Assembly: GCF_020447265.1 (NCBI RefSeq)
Contig: NZ_JAJADR010000015.1
Span: 1 to 64,000, forward strand
Reading direction: 5' to 3'
Source: Hymenobacter lucidus
GTDB lineage: Bacteria; Bacteroidota; Bacteroidia; Cytophagales; Hymenobacteraceae
Length of the DNA: 64,000 nucleotides
The notes beneath the pieces were generated by a model. The model was not told the origin of the DNA, did no database searches, and worked only from the letters and a program-made list of their open reading frames with translations. Numbering within the stretch: position 1 is the stretch's first letter; the number at the start of each line of letters is the position of its first letter. The translations under genes and the position numbers were made by a program. Below are positions 34,550 through 42,528 of the stretch, piece after piece.

Positions 34550-35293
34550 TTAGCGGGTGAGGATTTCCTGGACTAAGGTTTCGTAATCAGCGGCGCCGGC
34601 ACTCGTTGGTGCGTAGGAGAAGATGTCCTTGCCCAGATGAGGTGCTTCCCCCAGAGCAATCGTCTCACGGATGGTGCTATTCAATACCAAGTCAGGATAT
34701 TTGTCGCGCACAACCTCGGCCGTTTCGCGGCGTAGCACCTTACGAGGGTCGAAGCGGGTGAAGAAGATGCCACCAACGCTTAGGGTAGGGTTTAGCCGAC
34801 GCTTCACCCGTGCAACCATCTCCAGCACTTTCTCCAACCCTTCTGTCGCATAGAGCTGCGCCTCCAAGGGAATGAAGAGCGATGTAGCACACGCGTAGGC
34901 ATTCAGAGTAATCAGGCCAAGAGCAGGAGGGCAGTCGAGCAAGATGTAGTCGCACCGTTCTTGCAGTGGCTCTAGCAGATCCTTAAGCAGAAACTCCCGG
35001 TCTAGTTCATCTCCCTTTACCTTCTCGAAGCTGGAGAGTGCCGCAGAGCCAGCAATCAAAGCCAGGTTGTCCTGGATAGGGTAGGCCTTTACTTTGTACT
35101 CCTGCAGCAGAGCTCCGTAGACATTGAACTCGGCATCCACCAAGCCTAGCCCGTGAGTCAAATTGATTTGAGGATCTAAATCAACGAGTAACACCTTTTG
35201 CCCGGCCCGGGCTAGGCCAGCGCCAATGTTGGCTGTAGAGGTAGTCTTACCTACACCTCCCTTTTGATTGGTAAAAGCGATGATCTTGCTCAT
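34550..35293 (-). CDS. parA: ParA-family partition ATPase
   Basis: The 247-residue protein has the deviant Walker A QKGGVGKTT (residues 10-18, signature Lys), the DLDPQINLTHGL box and YILLDCPPALGL. Its length is that of small plasmid ParA (type Ib) without an N-terminal HTH. Such ParA proteins usually leave autoregulation to a ribbon-helix-helix partner, which fits the next gene. A -7 element (TAAGTTTG, 35333-35340 on the minus strand) lies inside a 9-bp repeat array just upstream, so the partner probably represses the operon. Confidence 0.9.
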   Translation of the reverse strand: MSKIIAFTNQKGGVGKTTSTANIGAGLARAGQKVLLVDLDPQINLTHGLGLVDAEFNVYGALLQEYKVKAYPIQDNLALIAGSAALSSFEKVKGDELDREFLLKDLLEPLQERCDYILLDCPPALGLITLNAYACATSLFIPLEAQLYATEGLEKVLEMVARVKRRLNPTLSVGGIFFTRFDPRKVLRRETAEVVRDKYPDLVLNSTIRETIALGEAPHLGKDIFSYAPTSAGAADYETLVQEILTR

Positions 35294-35317
35294 GCGGCAA
35301 TACTACAATATTATTTC

Positions 35318-35372
35318 GTGTTATGCATGTTACAAACTTATCTATATGTTACTGATGTTATTGATGTTACTT
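35318..35372 (-). repeat. 9-bp tandem array C over the parA promoter
   Basis: Units (plus strand) are gtgttatgc (35318), atgttacaa (35327), then atgttactg (35346), atgttattg (35355), atgttactt (35364). The -7 element of parA (CAAACTTA on plus, 35333-35340) lies where the register breaks. The array therefore brackets the promoter. Confidence 0.7.
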
Positions 35373-35680
35373 AAAACAAGTATTTAAGAAAGTCATATTA
35401 GCTTGACTCTCGATAGATGATCTGCACTGGACGAGCATAGGCTTTTATGCGACAGGATATCATTCAGCCCAAAGTAATCCGTTACTGCCTCTGTTGGCCT
35501 TATGATTACTGGGCTAAAGCGTATCCATTTCCAATTAGGCCTTTAACCATAGCAGCTTACAGAGGCCACAGGCTTTCATGAAGAGTAGCTACAGTTATTT
35601 ATCTCCTTAAGTCTACCGGTTTTAAGATATAAAACTCTGGAGGGCCAAACAAAGGAATCTGGATTCCAGGGGTGTTACCG
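35373..35680. other. intergenic between par operon and origin
   Basis: No gene seen. AT-rich; part of the replication region. Confidence 0.35.
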
Positions 35681-35995
35681 AAAGGATAGGTTTTGTAAGT
35701 CAAGTTCCGAACACCGGAACCCGGCTTCTCCACAGGAACCTGTCTTAATCAGCAGCTCGGGTTTATACTTTCGTTCATGAAACTCTTACTCTTAGCGCTC
35801 TAAAGGTGATTATGGAGCAACCGGTGGCGCTAGTCAAGGACTCCGAAAGGATAGAAATGGTAAGTCGTATGTCTAAGTTCGGGGCAGTGTTAGGAAGCTT
35901 GCATGGGTAAATACTGCCTCCCAATGCTGTAAGCGCTTACCATTTCTATCCTTTCGGAGTGGGCTGCCTGTTTTGGCTTACCATTTCTATCCTTT
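35681..35995. repeat. origin-distal iteron cluster, both orientations
   Basis: A degenerate iteron starts at 35681 (AAAGGATAGG, then TTTTGTAAG). A good copy, AAAGGATAGAAATGGTAAGT, lies at 35846-35865. Two inverted copies lie at 35935-35954 and 35976-35995. The first inverted copy and the 35846 copy form an exact 25-base inverted repeat (35840-35864 with 35936-35960) around a spacer of about 70 bases. Confidence 0.75.
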
Positions 35996-36415
35996 CGGAC
36001 AATTGAAGAGCTGGTACTTGGTAGTTGTATCCTTTCAGGCTTCCCAACCGGGAGTAGTCAGGGGTCGGCTTATTTATCGGCTTAGCGACTGGAAAAGTAT
36101 TGAAAAACCCACGCTTAGAAGTGCATATGGCCAATTATTGCGATCTTCTAACCAATGGAGTTAGAGAAAGTGGAACAAGAAAAGGTCTCATAAGTAATAA
36201 AAAGTACAAATTTTTCTTGAAATAGTACAAGCCATTTTATGCTATAATGTGCTCCCCTTTTTGTTGTTTCTCTGCTTCGTTCTTCCCGTTTTGTACCCTT
36301 TAAAAGCTTTTTGGATTTCGAACATCAACAAATTTGTGGGCTTTTATTATTTGTTAAGTATTTACCCTATTTGCAGGGCTCATAAGTAGTTGATTTCTTA
36401 TCCTTTATACCGTGC

Positions 36416-36562
36416 AAAGGATAGAGATGGTAAGCGAAAGGATAGAGATGGTAAGTGGAAAGGATAGAGATGGTAAGCGAAAGGATAGGAATGGTAAGCG
36501 AAAGGATAGGAATGGTAAGCAATTGGGATAGAGATGGTAAGCTAAAGGATAGAGTGTAAAGG
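36416..36562 (+). repeat. main iteron array upstream of rep (replication origin)
   Basis: Six direct copies of AAAGGATAGAGATGGTAAGC or a close variant start at 36416, 36437, 36459, 36480, 36501 and 36523. They are spaced 21 or 22 bases, about two helical turns. A truncated seventh copy starts at 36544. They lie 65 bases upstream of the rep start, the classical iteron arrangement for Rep_3-type initiators, for which they serve in both initiation and copy control. Confidence 0.85.
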
Positions 36563-36627
36563 AAGTCTTACCTTATCTGCTGCAAGTTGCTTATATTGGG
36601 CCGTAGAAGCTACTTATTTCCGTTATT

Positions 36628-37563
36628 ATGAGCGTACCGGCCACCTCTGAACCCTCCTTCCTGGAAATCAGGCAACACAATGCTATTACGACGGCCCGCT
36701 ATGAGATGAGTGCCTGCGAGATGGACATTGTCTTCTCCCTTTTATCGGTGCTGCGCAAGGAAGATAAGGCCGGGACTATTTACCGCATCCGGGTGAAAGA
36801 GCTGGAGCAGCTCACGGGTCGGGTCTGGAACTACCAGCGCCTGCTGGAGGCCACCTCCAATCTGCGCAGCCGTGAATACCATATCGAGGACAACAAGCAC
36901 GTGCTGCAAGTAGGCCTGCTGGCCTCAGCTCTCTACATCAAGGGGGAGGGCATCATTGAGCTGGAAATCTCCGAGCGTATCCGTCGCTACCTGATTGATT
37001 TGAAGAATAACTTCACGTCTTATCGCCTGCAGTCGGTCTTCAGCTTGTCCAGCAAGTACGCCAAGCGCATCTACCAGATTGCCTCCCAATGGAAGGACAT
37101 TGGGGAAACCAAAACCTTCACGCTGGACGAGTTCAAAATCATGCTTTCGCTCAAAGACCCCAAGGGCCAGCAGCCGGATCAGTACGAGAAGATTTCGGCG
37201 CTGCAAAAGTACGTGCTAGACGTGGCCGCCAACCAGATCAACGAGCACACCGACCTGCGCATCAAGTACGAGCTGCTCAAGAAAGGGCGCTCCTACCAAA
37301 GCATCAAGTTCTACGTCAACACACAAGTACCCCAGCAGCTCCCTATTCCCTTTGAGTTGGAGGCTGATGACGCTAAGATACAGTTGGCTCGCAAGCACCT
37401 AGATACACTAGGCATTGCCAAACTGGAGTTAGTACAACAGATTCTGAATGAGGCACGGCTCGTAGACGAACTATTTAAATTCATGTACAAGCTCAAGACG
37501 GATAAAGTAAAAGCTGATCGTAATCCAGGTGGCTTATTCTTAAAAATTCATGGGCTACGGTAA
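36628..37563 (+). CDS. rep: Rep_3-family replication initiator
   Basis: The 311-residue protein has the tandem winged-helix pattern of Rep_3 (RepE/Pi-like) initiators: IRQHNAITTARYEMSACEMDIVFSLLSVL in the first domain and FTSYRLQSVFSLSSKYAKRIYQIASQW with FTLDEFKIML in the second. Length is normal. It lies directly downstream of the iteron array, in the same direction. As in other iteron plasmids the monomer should bind the repeats to start replication and dimers should limit it. The 9-bp array D begins 26 bases after the stop. Confidence 0.9.
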   Translation: MSVPATSEPSFLEIRQHNAITTARYEMSACEMDIVFSLLSVLRKEDKAGTIYRIRVKELEQLTGRVWNYQRLLEATSNLRSREYHIEDNKHVLQVGLLASALYIKGEGIIELEISERIRRYLIDLKNNFTSYRLQSVFSLSSKYAKRIYQIASQWKDIGETKTFTLDEFKIMLSLKDPKGQQPDQYEKISALQKYVLDVAANQINEHTDLRIKYELLKKGRSYQSIKFYVNTQVPQQLPIPFELEADDAKIQLARKHLDTLGIAKLELVQQILNEARLVDELFKFMYKLKTDKVKADRNPGGLFLKIHGLR

Positions 37564-37589
37564 CCAGAGTGATAGCCTCTACATATCAG

Positions 37590-37634
37590 ATGTTACTTTC
37601 TAAACACTAGTAACATCAGTAATATAATGTTAAC
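37590..37634 (-). repeat. 9-bp tandem array D after rep
   Basis: Five 9-base steps in one register. On the minus strand they read gttaacatt, atattactg, atgttacta, gtgtttaga; on the plus strand the outer unit is atgttactt (37590). This is the same consensus as arrays A-C, mostly in inverse orientation. The array sits between rep and the long plus-strand block starting at 37720. Confidence 0.65.
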
Positions 37635-37719
37635 TGATTTAGATCCCTCTCTTTGCGTTACAGGGTAAATGCTTACTTTTCAAAGCCAGTACCTTTCTAC
37701 GCTTATTGCTTTTGCCTGA

Positions 37720-38364
37720 ATGCGCCGCCTTATATCGACAACAGTACTTTTAACCGTATCCTTAACGCATGTCAACTGCCAATCCATCAAAAAGCTGGAG
37801 CGGCATTCGCTTAATCGCAGTCACATCACTGAAGTGAAAGGCGATACGGTAGAAGTCTTTGATGTGTCTTCCAAGCAGATCCGAGCTACAAAGCGCGAAA
37901 CGTATTACTGGTACGCCCAGAATCGCATTAATCACTCTGTAGCGAACTACCAAGGAAAGCTGTTGCACGGCACCTTCATGCTTCTGCACCGCAATCAGCA
38001 GTTGTTGATCAGCGGGCACTTCAGCCACGGCTTAAAAACAGGACACTGGCAAGCCTGGTATCCCGATGGAACCTTATCTCAGACCTCAAGCTGGAAAAAA
38101 GGGCGGCTCAAAGGAAAAATCACACACTTTGACTTAACAGGCAAGATCATCCCTGCCACGTCGCCAGCTGGGTCTTCACCTATCCTAGCGGACACCAGCA
38201 GTAGGGCTAAAAACAGGTGGAAAGGCCTGATTCGGAAGCGCAAAAGGAAACAAGCGACAACAACTGGTATCCCTACCGCAGCCGATAGAATCACGGCTCC
38301 ACGCCAAGTGCTTTTCCTTACCGGGGTCTATGCCGGCGTGGCAGTATATGCTGCCGGAAAATGA
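37720..38364 (+). CDS. exported MORN/YwqK-like repeat protein
   Basis: The 214-residue protein starts with a signal peptide (MRRLISTTVLLTVSLTHVNC). The Cys at its end may make it a lipoprotein. The middle carries YwqK/MORN-like repeats (GKLLHGTFMLLHRNQQLLISGHFSHGLKTGHWQAWYPDGTL), and a basic region and short hydrophobic stretch end it. It is the first gene of the long plus-strand block, and its stop overlaps the next ATG by 4 bases, so it is probably translationally coupled to the pilus-like genes. Function unknown. Confidence 0.6.
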   Translation: MRRLISTTVLLTVSLTHVNCQSIKKLERHSLNRSHITEVKGDTVEVFDVSSKQIRATKRETYYWYAQNRINHSVANYQGKLLHGTFMLLHRNQQLLISGHFSHGLKTGHWQAWYPDGTLSQTSSWKKGRLKGKITHFDLTGKIIPATSPAGSSPILADTSSRAKNRWKGLIRKRKRKQATTTGIPTAADRITAPRQVLFLTGVYAGVAVYAAGK

Positions 38365-39644
38365 TACCACACCAGACTACTAGCTACGGTAGTCCCAAGC
38401 GCATACAGGCTGGGGCGCTACTGCTTGTGCTGGTTATCGGAATCGTCATTGCTGCCCTACTTCTATCGCTGGTATACCTCGCTGCCGGCCGGGGTACGCT
38501 GCTCAGGCTGGAGGCCCAGCGTATCGTACAGCGCCGGAATCTTCAGTCCGGTTTGGCCTATTTGGAAGCGGCCGCAGCCCTGCCGTACTTCCAGGCGGTG
38601 GATTTCGATCTTTTCGGAGCGGAAAAGGATTCGGTACAAGTAGAAAAACGCCCCTGGGGGGTTTTCGATACTGGAATCGTTGTTGCGCATCAAGGAACTG
38701 AACGAGATACCCTGCTTGCTTTGCTCGGGTGCCACTTTGACGAGACAGGGCGCGCGGCACTCTACCTGGCCGATACCAATACCCCGGTAGCGGTAGGGGG
38801 GGGGCAAATCATTGGTACTTCTTATCTACCCAAAGCCGGCATCCGTCCCTATGTTGGAGGACTGGTCACGAATCCTGCTCCGTCAGCTAGCATCCGCGGA
38901 CAGGTGCGTGAAAGCCAACATTCGCTTCCGATAGAAACAGCGGATGTCATTCGCCAGCTGTCAAAATATGATATTGCTCAACTGCGCGAATGGCTCCCGC
39001 CAGCCACGCAAACCCGCTCTCTGGCGCGCGTGATGCAACACTCATTCGCTGATCTGCCGCTGCTTGTTGAGCATACCACAACCAGCCCCCTGGCACATGT
39101 GAGCTTATCGGGAAACATTATCCTTACCAGTAACCAGCGGCTGATAATCGAACCCACGGCGCAACTCAACAACATTCTGCTTATTGCTCCCGTCATTGTC
39201 TTCAAGAAGGGCTTTTCCGGGCAGGTGCAGGCACTGGCCCGTGATACCATCATTCTAGAAGAGGGGTGCCGCCTGACTTATCCCAGTGCCCTGTGCGCGA
39301 GTTCCTCCACAACCAATGCGGTTGTGCTGCTGGGAGCAAACAGCGCGGTTAGTGGGGCCGTTCTCGCGGTCAGTACTGGCCCCAACCTCTACGGAGCCAC
39401 GATTCGCATGAGCCCCGGGGCACTGGTTGAGGGGCAAGTCTTGACATCGGGCCAATTGGAAAACTGTGCACAGGTACACGGATCGGTCGTTGCCCATCAG
39501 CTGCTGTACCGCACGCCATCAACCTTCTTTACCAACTACTTCATCAATGCCACTATCGACCGGCCGATCCTCTCCCCTCATTTTATAACTACTCCCATTC
39601 TTAATTCTGCCAGTAAAACGGCTGTCGTCTCATGGCTGCAGTAA
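38361..39644 (+). CDS. PilX-like pilus-assembly protein with beta-rich C-terminus
   Basis: In this 427-residue protein one transmembrane helix at about residues 18-42 follows a short basic N-terminus, as in PilX/GspK-like minor pilins. The body is rich in short beta repeats (LSGNIILTSNQRLIIEPTAQLNNILLIAPVIVF ... GAVLAVSTGPNLYGATIRMSPGALVEGQVL) resembling a bactofilin-like solenoid. Overlaps of 4 bases upstream and 13 bases downstream tie it to its neighbours. It probably sits in the inner membrane with its body in the periplasm. Confidence 0.55.
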   Translation: MIPHQTTSYGSPKRIQAGALLLVLVIGIVIAALLLSLVYLAAGRGTLLRLEAQRIVQRRNLQSGLAYLEAAAALPYFQAVDFDLFGAEKDSVQVEKRPWGVFDTGIVVAHQGTERDTLLALLGCHFDETGRAALYLADTNTPVAVGGGQIIGTSYLPKAGIRPYVGGLVTNPAPSASIRGQVRESQHSLPIETADVIRQLSKYDIAQLREWLPPATQTRSLARVMQHSFADLPLLVEHTTTSPLAHVSLSGNIILTSNQRLIIEPTAQLNNILLIAPVIVFKKGFSGQVQALARDTIILEEGCRLTYPSALCASSSTTNAVVLLGANSAVSGAVLAVSTGPNLYGATIRMSPGALVEGQVLTSGQLENCAQVHGSVVAHQLLYRTPSTFFTNYFINATIDRPILSPHFITTPILNSASKTAVVSWLQ

Positions 39645-39997
39645 CTTCGCGGCGTCTGGCTGCCTCGTCTTTAGTTGAGGTAATCGTGGCAGCGGCCATT
39701 TTGGTGCTTATCCTGGGAATGGGACTAGGCGTATGCGCCAGGCTGGCGCTTACGGGGCCAAACAGGATGCGGGTGCAAAGTCAGCTGGTGCTACGGCAAG
39801 TTGCCGCTGAAACCATTCGTACCCGTGCCTGGCGCACCCAAACAACGATTGTGGATGAGTTTGAGGTTGAGCAAGAGGTACTAGCCTATGGCAACCTTCC
39901 CCACTTACTCGAACTTCGCCTTACGGCCCGTGTCGGGGAGAAGACGATGGCTCAATTTCAGCAGCTGGTATATGCTCACCCGGACGTTACGCCTTAG
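39632..39997 (+). CDS. pseudopilin-like protein
   Basis: The 121-residue protein has a class III-like signal: basic start, then ASSLVEVIVAAAILVLILGMGLGV with Glu near position 5 of the hydrophobic stretch, as in type IV pilin and T2SS pseudopilins. The globular part is small. It overlaps both neighbours and belongs to a four-gene pilin/GspF unit. No prepilin peptidase gene is in the window. Confidence 0.75.
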   Translation: MAAVTSRRLAASSLVEVIVAAAILVLILGMGLGVCARLALTGPNRMRVQSQLVLRQVAAETIRTRAWRTQTTIVDEFEVEQEVLAYGNLPHLLELRLTARVGEKTMAQFQQLVYAHPDVTP

Positions 39998-40460
39998 ATC
40001 GTTTACCTTGGTGGAGCTTATGCTGGCCCTGGTATTGAGTGCCCTGATCTTTGGCATGGCCTATGCCGGCCTCCGCATTGTGCAGCAGCAACAGCAGCTA
40101 TTCCAGCAAAAGGCCCAGATCCTGGGCCAGGTCAGCACCCTGCAAACAGTCCTCATCCGCGACTTTGACCGCGCCTCCTCCATTACCGCCGTGGATAACC
40201 GGGTGCAATGCACGCAGCAAGCACGTATGGTGGAATACCATTGGCTTGACTCAGTGGTTACCCGGCAGCAGGGGGAAGTAACCGATACGTTCCAGTTGCC
40301 CTTACTCAGCGTTGACTATTACTTTCAGGCGCAGCCACAACAGGCCGGCTTGATCGATGAGGTAGCGCTGGCAGTAGTAGTGCTCAAGGATACTTTCCAC
40401 CTGCAGGCGGCAACTACCTACAGTGCCGGCCAGCTGCTTTTACGGACATCACACAAATGA
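39972..40460 (+). CDS. pseudopilin (GspJ-like)
   Basis: I start it at the ATG at 39972 (MLTRTLRLRSFTLVELMLALVL), which gives a perfect prepilin motif, FTLVEL. A longer upstream frame to 39888 merely overlaps the previous gene. The 162-residue product has a longer helical stalk (QQQQQLFQQKAQILGQVSTLQTVLIRDFDRAS), as in GspJ/PilW-like proteins. It shares an ATGA overlap with the GspF-like gene. Confidence 0.8.
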   Translation: MLTRTLRLRSFTLVELMLALVLSALIFGMAYAGLRIVQQQQQLFQQKAQILGQVSTLQTVLIRDFDRASSITAVDNRVQCTQQARMVEYHWLDSVVTRQQGEVTDTFQLPLLSVDYYFQAQPQQAGLIDEVALAVVVLKDTFHLQAATTYSAGQLLLRTSHK

Positions 40461-41593
40461 GTGGATTAGATCTTTCCAAAGTGCGCGCTGCTCCGGCAAG
40501 GATTCGTCCGCCACGTGCTCGTTCCTTGGGGGCTTTTCTAAGCCGGGACATACGCTTGGGTAAGCGCCTATCCGATAAGCAGCGGCAATCCTTGTATGTC
40601 GAAGTGGGAATGCTGCTAAGCGCCGGCGTCGACATCAAAACCGCCTTGGACATTCAGGTTCAACAGCTGACAGGCAAAGCTGGTACCCTGCTGGCCTCCA
40701 TCCGGGACTCGGTCGTCGCAGGCAGCACCCTGTCAGAGGCGGCTCAGCAATCCGGGGAATTCTCCGCCTATGAATTCTACAGCCTACAGATCGGCGAGGA
40801 AACGGGACGCTTGGTCAGCATTCTGCAGGAGTTGGCTCACTACTACGCGCGGCAGATCAAGCAGCGCCGCCAGCTCATCCAAGCTTTAGCTTACCCGGTC
40901 CTGGTGATGGCAACGGCGGTAGGAGCTGTCGTATTTATGCTGAATTTTATCGTCCCGATGTTCTCTGATGTCTTTCGACGGTTTGGCGGACAATTGCCCC
41001 CACTTACCCAGACCATTGTAGGGCTGTCAGCCTTTGTACGGGGGCATGTATGGCTGGGGATGCTATCTGCGACCGGCCTGCTGGCGGCGTGGCGGCTTTT
41101 CTGGCGTGTACCGGGCTATCGTTACCGGATGAGCCAAGCCCTGTTGCGGGTGCCGATCCTGGGGCCCATCGTATTGCGCGTATACCTGGTTCGCTTGTGT
41201 AGTTCGTTGAGCTTGCTGAGTAGCGCGCACGTTCCCCTGGTGCAGGCCTTGGCCCTGGCCCGGCAAATGATAGGCTTTGCGCCCCTGGTACGGGCCTTGG
41301 AAACGGTGGAGGCGCAGATTATGCAAGGCACTGCTTTGCATACAAGCTTAGCGGCCTTTTCCTTTTTTGAGCCGCGGTTTATAGCCCTGGTAAAAGTGGG
41401 CGAGGAAGTAAACCAACTGGGGCATTTTTTTAGTCTTCTGGCGCAGCAGTACAGTGACGAGGTAGACCATCGGGCCGCATTGCTGAGTAGCACACTAGAG
41501 CCGCTGATCATCATTTTTCTCGGCTTGGTGGTCGGACTCATTCTGGTTGCGATGTACCTGCCCATATTCCAGATGAGCAGTGCCATTGGGTAG
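40457..41593 (+). CDS. type II secretion/type IV pilus inner-membrane platform protein (GspF/PilC-like)
   Basis: The 378-residue protein has two T2SSF domains (LLSAGVDIKTALDIQVQQLTGK ... EETGRLVSILQELAHYYARQIKQRRQLIQALAYPVLV, and the second at about residues 235-375 with KVGEEVNQLGHFFSLLAQQY). It has three transmembrane segments. GspF platforms work with a GspE ATPase, a secretin and a prepilin peptidase. None of these lies in this window, so either they are elsewhere in the genome or the block is incomplete. Confidence 0.85.
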   Translation: MSGLDLSKVRAAPARIRPPRARSLGAFLSRDIRLGKRLSDKQRQSLYVEVGMLLSAGVDIKTALDIQVQQLTGKAGTLLASIRDSVVAGSTLSEAAQQSGEFSAYEFYSLQIGEETGRLVSILQELAHYYARQIKQRRQLIQALAYPVLVMATAVGAVVFMLNFIVPMFSDVFRRFGGQLPPLTQTIVGLSAFVRGHVWLGMLSATGLLAAWRLFWRVPGYRYRMSQALLRVPILGPIVLRVYLVRLCSSLSLLSSAHVPLVQALALARQMIGFAPLVRALETVEAQIMQGTALHTSLAAFSFFEPRFIALVKVGEEVNQLGHFFSLLAQQYSDEVDHRAALLSSTLEPLIIIFLGLVVGLILVAMYLPIFQMSSAIG

Positions 41594-41878
41594 AAGCGCA
41601 ATGGCTATTTTCTATCCTGTTTAGGTAGGTAGAACAATAGGCATGCCGTGGGCGAGTACAAACGTTCTGCTATAGTTGATCACTTGTACCAATTGTGCTG
41701 CCACTTTATCGGGGTAAACAACACATCTGTTTTTGCACCTATCTGATTATAAGCATTTTAATATCATTTTGTTTTACGATACGATATACATAAATAAATG
41801 TTACAATCTTTATTGTTGTTGACGATAAAATCCAATAGTATTGCAGAAATACTCTACTAGCTTCTGATTCTAATTGCC

Positions 41879-42508
41879 TTGTTTATTCACTCTAGGCTAC
41901 CCATTCTTACTTCTTGCTTATTCGCTTTCCTGGCTTGTGTGGCACTAACTGGTTGCCAGCAAAAGGCGCCTCAGGATGTCGCCTCGTTGGCTATCTATCT
42001 GGCTGACCCAGCCAATGGCTTAGTCCACGAACACACCGCTAAGCCTTGGCATCTGATGCTCAGGCTATTGCCGGACTCCTTCTTAACCCAGCTGCAGGGG
42101 GACGAAACGACACTTCCTGCCCGGGCTGAATCACGCTTTGCTTCCCAAACGATTACCCTTAAGCTACAAGTAGCGAGCCTCGAAAAAGGTATACCTGTCC
42201 AAGAGCTTATGCAGCAATACCCGGTTGCGGGTACAGCTACTACCGATGCACAGACCCAGCTGCTGTACCACATGCAGGATGCCGGGCATCTGAAAATCAA
42301 CAACAAGGTTATCAAGCCACTAGCAGCCTTTGCGGAAGTAACGGCCCAGAGTGATCAGTCGGTAAATATCGTTTTCGTCTTCCCTTTTACCAGTGACGTT
42401 CTGGACGGGTGCCCCCCCGTTGATTTTGTCCTGGACAATGCTTTTTTCCTAGCTGATCCTATCCGGTTTCACTTCGCAGCGAAGGATATTCTGGCCGTGA
42501 TGCCATGA
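41879..42508 (+). CDS. lipoprotein of unknown function
   Basis: The protein has about 209 residues with a lipoprotein signal (FLACVALTGCQQKA, Cys26). The best start is a TTG at 41879, because the frame is closed at 41860 and no ATG gives a complete signal. The mature part has no family I know. It is 20 bases upstream of the first large Rhs-related gene and is probably expressed with it, possibly as an outer-membrane accessory. The region from 41594 to here is AT-rich and probably holds a promoter. Confidence 0.6.
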   Translation: MFIHSRLPILTSCLFAFLACVALTGCQQKAPQDVASLAIYLADPANGLVHEHTAKPWHLMLRLLPDSFLTQLQGDETTLPARAESRFASQTITLKLQVASLEKGIPVQELMQQYPVAGTATTDAQTQLLYHMQDAGHLKINNKVIKPLAAFAEVTAQSDQSVNIVFVFPFTSDVLDGCPPVDFVLDNAFFLADPIRFHFAAKDILAVMP

Positions 42509-42528
42509 TATAATTCTACCTACTGACT

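Noticed and set aside
35946..36134. Reverse 62-residue frame in the origin
   Set aside because: It is made partly of iteron sequence and has no family features.
36416..36562. CRISPR array
   Set aside because: The repeats are contiguous 20-mers with 1-2 base gaps and no spacers, directly upstream of rep; they are iterons.
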